Assembly: GCF_000817815.1 (NCBI RefSeq)
Contig: NZ_JPRD01000008.1
Span: 1-64,000 of the forward strand
Direction: 5' to 3'
DNA from: Vibrio owensii CAIM 1854 = LMG 25443
GTDB lineage: Bacteria > Pseudomonadota > Gammaproteobacteria > Enterobacterales > Vibrionaceae
DNA: 64,000 bases
Shown here: one piece after another, positions 14,642 through 23,187 of the stretch
How positions within the stretch are numbered: position 1 is the stretch's first letter
How the letters are laid out: each line of letters opens with the position of its first letter
Position numbers and translations under genes: made by a program
The notes under the pieces: model-generated
The model's database searches: none
Seen by the model: the letters and a program-made list of their open reading frames with translations, nothing else
What the model was told of the DNA's origin: nothing

Positions 14642-15114
14642 TTATCCGTGAATTTCGTGAGCAAGATGCCCCGATACTGTGGGCTCTTTTCTACAACACT
14701 ATCCGCAACATTAATCTTAGAGATTACACCGAGCAACAAGTGAAAGCTTGGGCGCCGGACGAATTTGATGCACAACTGTGGCTAAAGAAAATGACCGCTA
14801 TCCAGCCTTTTGTCGCTGAGCTAGATGGCGTCATCATTGGCTACAGCGATGTTCAGCCAAGTGGGTTAGTCGATCACTTTTTCTGCCATCATGAATACCA
14901 AGGCCAAGGTGTAGGACGTGCATTGATGACTCATGTAATCAAACAAGCAGCAGCAAAAGGGCTGGATAAGATCTATTCAGAAGTGAGTATTACCGCTCGT
15001 CCTTTCTATGAGCACATGGGTTTTACTGTTGTGAACGAGCAGAAAATCGAAGTGCGTGGTGCAACGTTAACCAACTATGTAATGGAAAGGCACTTAGACA
15101 AAAAGGATGTGTGA
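14638..15114 (+). CDS. GNAT family N-acetyltransferase (second of a pair)
   Basis: A 158-residue GNAT of the ElaA/YafP-like type: IIREFREQDAPILWALFYNTIR, then VDHFFCHHEYQGQGVGRALM with loop QGQGVG, IYSEVSITARPFYEHMGF and the end VRGATLTNYVMERHL. The YTEQQVKAWAPDE segment is a hallmark of YafP-type acetyltransferases. Its start overlaps the upstream GNAT stop in an ATGA, so the pair forms an operon. Two small hairpins (15131-15145 and 15159-15175) downstream may end the transcript. Confidence 0.9.
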   Translation: MIIREFREQDAPILWALFYNTIRNINLRDYTEQQVKAWAPDEFDAQLWLKKMTAIQPFVAELDGVIIGYSDVQPSGLVDHFFCHHEYQGQGVGRALMTHVIKQAAAKGLDKIYSEVSITARPFYEHMGFTVVNEQKIEVRGATLTNYVMERHLDKKDV

Positions 15115-15323
15115 TCAATAAATAATCCTCGCTCAATTAGTGAGCTTGAACACAGATACCGCATGTTTTCTGCGGTGAATAAGAGTTCATTGATCTAACA
15201 CCAGAATTCCTCCTCAAAAGCGCGCGCATAATTTCTCTTCGGAGTGGCGAAAGGAAGCCAGTTAAAACAGCTCCTTACGTCAGTTATCTCACGGCAAACC
15301 ATCTCAGGAAGAGAAGTAGTACT

Positions 15324-16742
15324 ATGCGCCCTTATCTCAAATACATCATCCCAACGGTGATCCCTTTGCTCATTTTGCTGATGCCATTGTCAGCGTTTCC
15401 ATTTGAAGGTATGACCATCATTCAGCAGCGCGTTATCGCGATATTTTTGCTCGCTGCACTTTGTTGGGTATTTGAACCGATCCCAATTTACGCCACCTCT
15501 GTGGTGATCATCGTGCTTGAGTTGTTGCTCGTTTCCAACAAGGGCATCATTTTCTTTCGGCTTGATGAGGGAGAGCCTCATTTTGGTGAGTTGCTGCAAT
15601 ACAGTGACATCATGGCGACGTTCGCCAGCCCAATCATCATGCTGTTCTTAGGTGGATTCTTCCTCGCGATGGCGGCAACCAAGTATCGATTGGATGTGAA
15701 CTTGGCGCGCGTACTGCTTAAGCCGTTCGGACAAAACCCGAAATACGTCATGCTGGGTTTAATGCTGATTACCGCAATCTTCTCGATGTTCATGTCGAAC
15801 ACAGCAACGACGGCTATGATGTTGTCAATCTTGACGCCGGTTATCGCGGTGTTTGGCCCGAAAGATCCAGGACGCATTGCGTTTGCGTTGTGTATCCCTG
15901 TCGCCGCAAACATCGGCGGTATTGGTACTCCAATTGGTACGCCACCAAACGCGATTGCATTGAAATACCTAGTGGGTGACAACCTTATTACCTTCGGTGA
16001 ATGGATGGTGTTTGGCGTACCGTTTGTCATTGTGATGATGGCGCTAGCATGGTTCCTGATCGATTTTCTCTACAAAGCTGAGACGACCAACATTGACCTC
16101 AACATCAAGAGTAAATTCTTGAAAACGCCGAAAGCCATCATTGTTTACATCACGTTTGCGGGCACGATTCTGCTTTGGTTGATGGGCTCGGCGCACGGCA
16201 TGAACTCATACACGGTAGCTTTGATTCCGGTCGCGGTATTTTCACTGACGGGCATCATTAACAAAGAAGATCTTAAGAAGATTTCTTGGGATGTGCTTTG
16301 GTTGGTATCAGGCGGTATCGCGCTAGGTCTAGCACTTGATAAAACAGGTTTGGCGAGGCTGGTGGTTCACAGCATTCCATTTGATGAATTCTCGCCTTAT
16401 GTGGTGCTGTTCGGTGCGGCATTCCTATGTTTGCTGATGGCGAACTTTATGTCTCATACCGCGACAGCGAACTTGCTGATGCCAATTATGGCGGCGCTCG
16501 GGACTTCAATGGCATCGTTAACACCTCTCGGTGGTGAAGTGACGCTGATCCTAGTTGTGACCTTTGCGGCATCGCTTGGTATGTCTCTGCCAATCAGTAC
16601 GCCACCAAACGCGTTGGCTCACGCTACAGGCCATGTGCAAAGCAATCAAATGGCGCGCGTTGGTGTCGTGTTAGGTGTGGTTGGTGTGTTGCTGAGTTTC
16701 TTGATGGTGTGGATCCTTCACACCGTAGGGCACATTGGTTAA
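15324..16742 (+). CDS. SLC13/DASS-family sodium-dependent anion transporter
   Basis: A 472-residue transporter with 11 or more hydrophobic segments, related to the V. cholerae dicarboxylate transporter VcINDY. The first SNT motif is intact (S158-N159-T160 in MSNTATT), followed by GTPIGTPPNA at 201-210. In the second repeat the motif is S377-H378-T379 (MSHTATA), so asparagine is replaced by histidine, with ISTPPNALA at 424-432. These two motifs bind sodium and the carboxylate in VcINDY. Three bases separate it from a histidine kinase gene, and a receiver protein follows, so transport and sensing are probably linked. Likely substrate: a di- or tricarboxylate, not proven. Confidence 0.88.
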   Translation: MRPYLKYIIPTVIPLLILLMPLSAFPFEGMTIIQQRVIAIFLLAALCWVFEPIPIYATSVVIIVLELLLVSNKGIIFFRLDEGEPHFGELLQYSDIMATFASPIIMLFLGGFFLAMAATKYRLDVNLARVLLKPFGQNPKYVMLGLMLITAIFSMFMSNTATTAMMLSILTPVIAVFGPKDPGRIAFALCIPVAANIGGIGTPIGTPPNAIALKYLVGDNLITFGEWMVFGVPFVIVMMALAWFLIDFLYKAETTNIDLNIKSKFLKTPKAIIVYITFAGTILLWLMGSAHGMNSYTVALIPVAVFSLTGIINKEDLKKISWDVLWLVSGGIALGLALDKTGLARLVVHSIPFDEFSPYVVLFGAAFLCLLMANFMSHTATANLLMPIMAALGTSMASLTPLGGEVTLILVVTFAASLGMSLPISTPPNALAHATGHVQSNQMARVGVVLGVVGVLLSFLMVWILHTVGHIG

Positions 16743-16745
16743 GCC

Positions 16746-18083
16746 ATGTACGAGAGCAAATTAGATACGCTGGTAGAGCGTTATTTCAATCATATCGAGC
16801 GTCGCATAACGGTGTCGGCAGGCTCGGTATTGATTGAGCAAGACGGCTACAACGAGCGGCTCTATTACGTATTGTCTGGCGATCTTGCTGGTTATTTCTC
16901 TGAGGATGGCAAAAAGCAGACTCAGGTGTTTGCGGCATCGAAGGGCGCGTTTATTGGTGTGCACAGTTTCTTCTCTGGAACGTGGACCGCCTCTTCAACG
17001 GTGATTGCACAAACGGACGTTGAGTTAGCGTGGATTGAGCGTAATACACCTGCGGTGGAAGCAGGTAAATACGGCCCTTTAACCGCGCAGTTTATGCCGG
17101 TAATGGTTAACGAGCTTTCTCGCCGTCAACGCCGAGCGATGCAAGAAGCGTTGGGCAAAGAGAAGGCATTGCAAAAACTGCACACCGCAGAGCAAATGAC
17201 GACACTTGGCCAACTTGCAGCAGGTATTGCGCATGAGCTTAACAATGCCATTGGTGTGGTAAGCAGTAAGTCAGAGCGCTTGGAATCGGTGATCATGGGA
17301 TTGCTTGAAGAGGTGCATCCTGAGGCGAGTCAGTTTTTTGATTTTGGATTGATGCAAGGGCAAAAAATCTCTTCAAGTGAAGCAAGAACACGAGGACGAC
17401 ACTTCGAGAAATATTACGGTCTGCCGAAAGATTTAGCCCGTGAGTTAGCTCGCGCTGTCCCGACCGATTACCTTAACGAGCATTGGTTAAAGCGCCCAGA
17501 AGAAGCGATTCGTTACTGGCAGATGGGACGTGATTTGCACGATCTGCGCATTGCTTCAAAACACACCGTTGGCATCGTGAAATCAGTGAAGCAGTTAGGC
17601 CGTACAGACATAGACAAAGAAGAAGGGCTCAGAGTCAACGACTCAATAAACCAAGCGCTTGCGTTGCTACAAAGCGATTTAAGGCGTGTCAGTGTACGTT
17701 TTAGTCCGGCTGATTTACCTTTGTTTGTAGGCTCGCAAACCGAACTGGTGCAAATTTGGGTCAACATTTTAAAGAACGCTTGCGATGCGATGAGAGAAAC
17801 GGACTCGCCAGCGATAGAGATACAAACGCGTGTGAGCAAAAATAAGATCTTAGTAACCATTGCAAACAACGGTCCTGAGATTAACGAAGCGACACGCAGA
17901 AAGATTTTCCGACCAAACTTCACGACCAAGAAAGGTGGCTTGTCGTTTGGCTTAGGGCTAGGGCTGTCGATCGTGAAGCGAATTGTGGCGGGCTATAACG
18001 GTTCGATTGCAGTGAAAAGCGACAGCGAAAAAACCATATTTAGAATTAAACTACCGGTAGAGGACGAACATGGACAAGCTTAA
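16746..18083 (+). CDS. Histidine kinase with N-terminal cyclic-nucleotide-binding-like domain
   Basis: A 445-residue cytosolic kinase without transmembrane helices. Residues 1-115 form a CRP-like cNMP-binding domain (AGSVLIEQDGYNERLYYVLSGDLAGYF, GAFIGVHSFFSGTW). After a linker comes the H box with H163 (QLAAGIAHELNNAIGVV), then a long insert (about 175-280) not usual for HisKA. The ATPase domain has an N box (QIWVNILKNACDAM), a G1-like NNGPEI and a G2 FGLGLGLSIVKRIV. The receiver gene overlaps its end by 14 bases. With the SLC13 permease upstream this is a dedicated transport-sensing operon. The ligand of the first domain is unknown. Confidence 0.88.
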   Translation: MYESKLDTLVERYFNHIERRITVSAGSVLIEQDGYNERLYYVLSGDLAGYFSEDGKKQTQVFAASKGAFIGVHSFFSGTWTASSTVIAQTDVELAWIERNTPAVEAGKYGPLTAQFMPVMVNELSRRQRRAMQEALGKEKALQKLHTAEQMTTLGQLAAGIAHELNNAIGVVSSKSERLESVIMGLLEEVHPEASQFFDFGLMQGQKISSSEARTRGRHFEKYYGLPKDLARELARAVPTDYLNEHWLKRPEEAIRYWQMGRDLHDLRIASKHTVGIVKSVKQLGRTDIDKEEGLRVNDSINQALALLQSDLRRVSVRFSPADLPLFVGSQTELVQIWVNILKNACDAMRETDSPAIEIQTRVSKNKILVTIANNGPEINEATRRKIFRPNFTTKKGGLSFGLGLGLSIVKRIVAGYNGSIAVKSDSEKTIFRIKLPVEDEHGQA

Positions 18084-18543
18084 TTTAATTTGCGTTGATG
18101 ACCAGCGAGAGGTGTTAAGCGCGGTTCTGCAAGACTTACAGTCGTTAAGCCAGTGGCTCAACATTGAAGATTGCGAGTCTGCCGATGAAGTACTTGAATT
18201 AATGGATGAGTTAGACGCGGAAGGTGAGATGATTGCGTTAATCATTTCTGACCACGTGATGCCGGGTAAAACCGGTGTTGAGCTGCTAACTGAGATCTCC
18301 AAAGACAGTCGATTCATCCGTACGCGCAAAGTGCTGCTTACCGGGCAGGCGACGCACACGGACACCATCAATGCGATTAATTCCGCGGGTATTGACCGTT
18401 ACTTCGAAAAACCGTGGCAGGCAGAGCAATTGGTGGAGTGTGTGAGAAACTTGGTGACGAAGTACATCTTCGATATGGGCTTAGACTACACCGAATACCA
18501 CGAGCACTTGGATCAGAATGTTGTGTTTGACCGTCTGAGATAA
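18070..18543 (+). CDS. Single-domain response regulator
   Basis: A 157-residue receiver protein. The acidic pocket is D10-D11, the phospho-acceptor D61 lies in LIISDHVMPGKTG, a threonine follows in KVLLTGQA, and the conserved lysine is in RYFEKPWQ. Some 40 residues extend beyond the receiver fold but contain no DNA-binding or enzyme domain. It probably acts by binding another protein or as a phosphate relay, like CheY-type or Hpt-relay regulators. It is the expected partner of the overlapping kinase gene. Confidence 0.9.
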   Translation: MDKLNLICVDDQREVLSAVLQDLQSLSQWLNIEDCESADEVLELMDELDAEGEMIALIISDHVMPGKTGVELLTEISKDSRFIRTRKVLLTGQATHTDTINAINSAGIDRYFEKPWQAEQLVECVRNLVTKYIFDMGLDYTEYHEHLDQNVVFDRLR

Positions 18544-18560
18544 CCGCTAAAAACGATACA

Positions 18561-18590
18561 AACTGAGCTAGAAAACTCGCTAGCTCAGTT
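18561..18590. terminator. Terminator between convergent genes
   Basis: AACTGAGCTAG (18561-18571) and CTAGCTCAGTT (18580-18590) form an 11-base stem with an 8-base loop, followed by ATTTTG. It sits between the receiver gene and the - strand EAL gene. Confidence 0.75.
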
Positions 18591-18630
18591 AGATTTTGTC
18601 GTTGTTTGAAGCTATTGGTTTAAAAAGAAA

Positions 18631-20337
18631 CTACTGGCTTAAAGTGTATCGACTGGCACTGGCCACTGATAGTGGTTTCGAGAACCAATAACCTTGCAGA
18701 TAATCCACGCCCATTTCCGCAAAGAAATCACACATCTTCGCGTCTTCAATGCCCTCAATCACCACTTCGATATTCTGTTCGCGACACATGGTGATCAAGA
18801 ATTTCAAATACTCATGTGACGAACGGTTGGTGAGGGTTTTCCACGCCATCGATTTATCGATCTTAATTTGCGTCATTGGCAAATCAAAGAAGCAGTTTAA
18901 CGAGCTGTATCCTGCACCAAAATCATCTAAGGAGAGGGCGAAACCAAGCTCTCGCAACGTATTTAATGGCGCAATGGCGGCTTGGTTATTGTCCAGAATA
19001 AAGGTCTCGGTCAGCTCAAGCACAATGGCTTGCGGCTCTATGCCGACCTCGTCTGTCATCGCTTTGATTTTGCTCGGGAACTCGCTATTGAGAAGCTGTA
19101 AAACAGACACGTTCACATTCACGCGAACTTGATTTTGATAGCGTTCGCGATAGCTCTTAATGAACTGACATGCCTTCTCAAACACCTGGTAGCCAAGCTC
19201 GACAATCAAACCTTTGTTTTCCGCTACAGGGATAAACTCATCCGGGTAGATTTCGCCAAACTCTTTGCTGCGCCACCGTACCAGAGATTCAAAACTCACC
19301 ACTTGCAGATCGGATGCACTGACGATTGGCTGAAATTTTACGCTCAGCGTTCTTTCTTCCAGGGCGTTTTTCAAACCTTGCTCAATAAAGAAATAACGGT
19401 CCACTGCATACTGCGTTTTCTGGCTGTATACCGCGATGCGATCTTTGTTCTTTTCGTTCGCGTATTGGCATGTGCGGGCTGCTTTACGGACGATCTCTTC
19501 GGCAGAATGTTCTGGGTCAACACAAGGGTATAAGCCGATGCTGATGTTGCTGCCGAGGTACTGTCCTTCTTCCACGACTGCTTCGTGATAGTTTTGCTTA
19601 ATGGTCTGAGCGTAGGCTTGAAGCGCTTCCAACGGCACATCATCGAGCACGAGGATGGCAAAGTCATCATCGTGAACCCGATAAACGGTGCAGTTAGGGG
19701 AAGGGAGGTGGCTTAAGGTTTGCAGCAATTTCTCAACCAAGCCGTCGACAAGCTCACTGCCGTACTGGTTGAGGTAAGATTTGATCTCTTCAATCTGAAT
19801 GTAAAAAATCGATGCGTGAGTGCTTTGAGATTTCACTAACTCATTAATATTCAGCAGCAGGTGCGCGCGGTTTGCCATACCAGACGCGTTGTCATGGAAG
19901 GCGACCTGATGGATGTAGCTTTCCATCAGCTTTCGCTCAGAAATGTCTCTGTGGCTGCCAACCATGTAATGACCTTGTTCTGTTTCTTTGGTCATTGCGA
20001 CGCCTTCAATCCAAACGTATTGACCATTTGGTTTGCGCAGGCGGTAGGTTGTCGTTACACGTGTATTGTCGGTATTGATGTGGGCGTCAACGCGTTTAGA
20101 CAGGCGTTCTCTGTCTAATGGATGCACCAAATCTAACCATCTATCGAGGTTAATGCGGCCCGCATTGATGCCAAATTGCTCATAGAAGCGCTGGTTGTAG
20201 AAAACCATGGTGCCAAACTCATCCATGTAGAAGAGTCCTTCACTGAACACATCGAAGATATGGATGAAGCGTTGTTCAACGATCTGCAAAAACTCGCGAT
20301 CGTGCTCAGAAATGGTTTGATCAACCTTGTTGGTCAA
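18631..20337 (-). CDS. PAS-GGDEF(degenerate)-EAL c-di-GMP phosphodiesterase
   Basis: About 568 residues. A PAS domain (FDVFSEGLFYMDEFGTMVFYN to VGSHRDISERK) is followed by a GGDEF-like domain whose active site reads HDDDF and whose DPLTGLPNR-equivalent reads ASGMANR, so it cannot make c-di-GMP. The EAL domain keeps catalytic features: ESLVRW, NVNVS, LELTET, LDDFGAGYSS, EGIED and QGYWFSKP. A phosphodiesterase is therefore expected, with the dead GGDEF perhaps binding GTP. The start is unusual: GGAGG lies seven bases before a TTG at 20337. A longer TTG start at 20358 lacks such a site. Confidence 0.88.
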   Translation of the reverse strand: MTNKVDQTISEHDREFLQIVEQRFIHIFDVFSEGLFYMDEFGTMVFYNQRFYEQFGINAGRINLDRWLDLVHPLDRERLSKRVDAHINTDNTRVTTTYRLRKPNGQYVWIEGVAMTKETEQGHYMVGSHRDISERKLMESYIHQVAFHDNASGMANRAHLLLNINELVKSQSTHASIFYIQIEEIKSYLNQYGSELVDGLVEKLLQTLSHLPSPNCTVYRVHDDDFAILVLDDVPLEALQAYAQTIKQNYHEAVVEEGQYLGSNISIGLYPCVDPEHSAEEIVRKAARTCQYANEKNKDRIAVYSQKTQYAVDRYFFIEQGLKNALEERTLSVKFQPIVSASDLQVVSFESLVRWRSKEFGEIYPDEFIPVAENKGLIVELGYQVFEKACQFIKSYRERYQNQVRVNVNVSVLQLLNSEFPSKIKAMTDEVGIEPQAIVLELTETFILDNNQAAIAPLNTLRELGFALSLDDFGAGYSSLNCFFDLPMTQIKIDKSMAWKTLTNRSSHEYLKFLITMCREQNIEVVIEGIEDAKMCDFFAEMGVDYLQGYWFSKPLSVASASRYTLSQ

Positions 20338-20797
20338 GATACTGCCTCCGCAATCCAAATTGCTGTGGAGATAAGTATATAAGTCGGGCTACACGCAAAT
20401 GACATATTTTTGAAGTTTGTCCTTTTACACTGCAAACGAAGCTAGTCGAATCAGATTGGCAGTCTGTTGTGTTAATGAGCTTAAAGAGTTTCTGTGTAAT
20501 AGAGTAATTATTAGAATAATGCGACTAATAATCGGTATTTATAAAACTTTGGTCAACAGTAAATACTATTTGTATTAAGTAGTTATTGATTCAACACCCA
20601 AATTATCGAAATTCTTACCACTTGTGATGATTATTTGAGCTAAGCCCATAAATTAAAAGTGGTTTATTGAACGGTGAACGTCTCATATATTGACTGAATG
20701 CTCATTAATTTTAAATGATAGCGAATTCTTATAACAGTGAATGGTCAGATCTCTTATAATGCGTCTGCTAAATAACAGGTGTTAAAAGTTTCGCGAT
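20338..20797. other. Intergenic control region between divergent c-di-GMP genes
   Basis: AT-rich, 460 bases, no ORF or structured RNA that I can support. A TATAAT at 20755-20760 with ATAACA 18 bases upstream (20731-20736) is a fair promoter for the HD-GYP gene at 20798. The rest holds the control region of the EAL gene on the other strand. Confidence 0.5.
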
Positions 20798-22009
20798 ATG
20801 CAGTACAAACCAGAAGACTCAATAAAGATAGCCATTGCAGATGTAAGTATCGGTATGTTCGTGACTGCAATCGAACAAAATAAACGCGTTAACCTCGCCA
20901 ATGCGGGACGTGTTTCCACTGCGCAGGGCATTCAAAAGCTGCAAGCAAGTGGGGTGAAGTTCGTTTGGGTCGACCAGAAACTTTCTGCTCAAGAGTGCGT
21001 GTTCAAACCTGTTGAAGAAGAACACGATGTCACCTTAGCAGCCTCTGAGGTTATGACTACGCCAAAAATTCAACGCGCGTTTCGTTCTCGCGAAGCGCAG
21101 CATAAACGTGCCAAAAAACTGATTGCGGAAGCGAAGTGTTTGGCGCAAAAACTGCTCAACCAAACCTTTGAAGGCAAGGTCATTGAAGTCAACGAGATTG
21201 AATCGTGGGCGGATGACATGATCGACAGCGTCTTTATCGACTCTGACGCGCTTCAGTGTGTGTCGGCGCTGCGGCAAAAAGACAGCTATTTGCTTGAGCA
21301 TTCAGTGAACGTCGCTTGTTTGCTGGTTTCTTTCGGTAAGCATTTGGGCCTCGATAAAGACACGCTCAAACAGTTGGCGATTGGTGGCATTATTCATGAT
21401 GTGGGTAAAATCAAAGTCGATGACGAGATCTTACATAAGCCAGCGCGTTTAACGCCGGAAGAATTTGAGCACATGAAGCTGCACCAAGTGTTCGCAGGTG
21501 AAATCATTCTTGGCGTAAAAGGCCTGAGTGATGTCAGCCGAGATGTGTGTTTGATGCACCATGAGAAGCTCGACGGTACCGGTTATCCGTTGGGTTTGTC
21601 TGGCGACCAGATCCCAATGCACGGGCGCATGAGCTGTATCGTGGATATCTACGATGCGTTAACGGCAGACCGCGTCTACAAAAAGGGCATGAGTTCGGCT
21701 GAAGCATTCAAAATCTTGTTGAGTTTGACGCCATTCCATCTCGACCCAGATTTAGTGTACAAATTCATCAACTGCATCGGTGTTTACCCAGTGGGTTCGA
21801 TTGTTCAATTAAGCGATGGTCGAGTCGGCATTGTTTGGACATCCAGCGACTCGCAGCCGCTAAAACCAATCGTGAAGTGCTTCTACTCGCGCAAATACAA
21901 GCGTTACATCGATGTGGCGATGGTGGATTTGAAAAACAGCTCTCACTCGATAGAGAAAGCCATCGCACCTTCATCGTTAGAAGTAGACCCAAAACCTTTC
22001 TATGACTAA
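20798..22009 (+). CDS. DUF3391-HD-GYP c-di-GMP phosphodiesterase
   Basis: A 403-residue protein. The N-terminal DUF3391 (IAIADVSIGMFVTAIEQ to GVKFVWVD) is the usual partner of HD-GYP domains. The HD-GYP part has its metal ligands: H200-D201 in IIHDVGKIKVDDEILHKPA, then MHHEKLDGTGYPLGLSG and DIYDALTADRVYKKG. It should hydrolyse c-di-GMP to GMP or pGpG. A C-terminal strand-rich tail (VGSIVQLSDGRVGIVW) resembles the common DUF at the end of this subgroup. It is divergent from the EAL gene, so both neighbours degrade the same messenger. Confidence 0.92.
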   Translation: MQYKPEDSIKIAIADVSIGMFVTAIEQNKRVNLANAGRVSTAQGIQKLQASGVKFVWVDQKLSAQECVFKPVEEEHDVTLAASEVMTTPKIQRAFRSREAQHKRAKKLIAEAKCLAQKLLNQTFEGKVIEVNEIESWADDMIDSVFIDSDALQCVSALRQKDSYLLEHSVNVACLLVSFGKHLGLDKDTLKQLAIGGIIHDVGKIKVDDEILHKPARLTPEEFEHMKLHQVFAGEIILGVKGLSDVSRDVCLMHHEKLDGTGYPLGLSGDQIPMHGRMSCIVDIYDALTADRVYKKGMSSAEAFKILLSLTPFHLDPDLVYKFINCIGVYPVGSIVQLSDGRVGIVWTSSDSQPLKPIVKCFYSRKYKRYIDVAMVDLKNSSHSIEKAIAPSSLEVDPKPFYD

Positions 22010-22355
22010 CGTACAGTGACTGCTTATTTGATGCGATCTGCGAATGATCTTGTCGAATAAGTAATCACTTTACATGGTTGCATATTCCCAGTATGTTGAA
22101 TGCATAACTAAACAGCTCAAAGTAGGTTAGGGGAGAGATAAACAGAGGTTTGTTACTCTGATTTCTGACCCTGACTTCCTGCCCTGGCTTCTAAATCAGA
22201 GCGCTCATTGAGGATCTCGATTAACTTTGAGCTTGTTCAGTTGTGGTTAGAATGATGTGGTGTTTTGCTCTATTGCGTTTCATGGATCGAAGCGAGAGTA
22301 AGACAGCTATTCCACGTGATTCGCTTATTCATCAGCACATTGGAAAGGAGCGCCA
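22010..22355. other. Intergenic region upstream of the LysE-type exporter
   Basis: 346 bases with no ORF I can support. I looked for a lysine riboswitch because the next gene is a LysE-type exporter and saw none of its conserved blocks. Confidence 0.5.
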
Positions 22356-22982
22356 ATGCAACTCGATACTTGGATCTATTACACCCTCGCAATACTTGTC
22401 CTGACTGCTTCTCCTGGCCCGAGTTCGCTACTTTGTTTGAGCAAAGGTGTGAGCAACGGGTTTCGCCACGCCTTTATGACCGCACTTGGTAGCCTAGCTG
22501 CGATTACTATTATTCTTACCCTGTCTTTCACTGGTCTTGGTGTTGTGATTGCTTCTTCGGAGCTGGTCTTTAACATCATCAAATGGTGTGGCGCGGCGTA
22601 TCTTATTTGGCTTGGTATCCAAGCGTTGCGATCAAAACAAACCGATTTCTCACAAGCAAAACCAGAACAAGCAGCGTCCGATTATTTAAGTGCATTTACC
22701 AGCGGCTTCATTGTCGGTTCGAGCAACCCTAAAGCGATCGTATTCTTCACGGCACTGTTTCCTCAGTTTATTGATCCTTCTGTATCGCTATTCTCTCAGT
22801 ACATCATTTTTGCTAGCACGTTTGTGGTGTTCGAACTGAGTTGGTTAACCTTTTATGGCTTGTTGGGTGTGAAGACATCGGACTGGTTATTTGCAAAAGG
22901 GAGAGCTAAGTTGTTCAACCGTCTGACTGGCGGCGTATTCATCAGCGCAGGTGTTGCTTTGTCGACCGCGCATCGAAGCTAA
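22356..22982 (+). CDS. LysE/RhtB-family amino-acid exporter
   Basis: A 208-residue, six-helix inner-membrane protein of the LysE/RhtB family. The diagnostic start is ILVLTASPGPSSLLCLSKGVSNG with the conserved PGP, then KWCGAAYLIWLGIQALRS, and FTSGFIVGSSNPKAIVFFTALFPQFI with the SNPKA-FF motif. Members export amino acids such as lysine, homoserine, threonine or leucine; the substrate is unknown here. AAGGAG precedes the ATG, and a weak terminator follows at 23041. Confidence 0.9.
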   Translation: MQLDTWIYYTLAILVLTASPGPSSLLCLSKGVSNGFRHAFMTALGSLAAITIILTLSFTGLGVVIASSELVFNIIKWCGAAYLIWLGIQALRSKQTDFSQAKPEQAASDYLSAFTSGFIVGSSNPKAIVFFTALFPQFIDPSVSLFSQYIIFASTFVVFELSWLTFYGLLGVKTSDWLFAKGRAKLFNRLTGGVFISAGVALSTAHRS

Positions 22983-23040
22983 ATGACAGCAGGTTAAGCT
23001 AAGTTATTAAATCTTAGGCTAAATTAGAAAAACCTTATTT

Positions 23041-23072
23041 CCAAAATGGAAATCGGCGTTTTGGTTTTTTTC
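23041..23072 (+). terminator. Weak rho-independent terminator
   Basis: CCAAAA (23041-23046) and TTTTGG (23059-23064) followed by eight pyrimidines (TTTTTTTC). Short stem, so moderate support. Confidence 0.55.
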
Positions 23073-23187
23073 ATTAGTGGCAAAGACTCTTGGCGCGTAG
23101 AATTCAACGCGTCCCTTCAAGATTGATTTGAAATGAACAAATAATTTGAGGGGCGTATTCGTTGTATTTTCTCCAGGAACATCTTAG

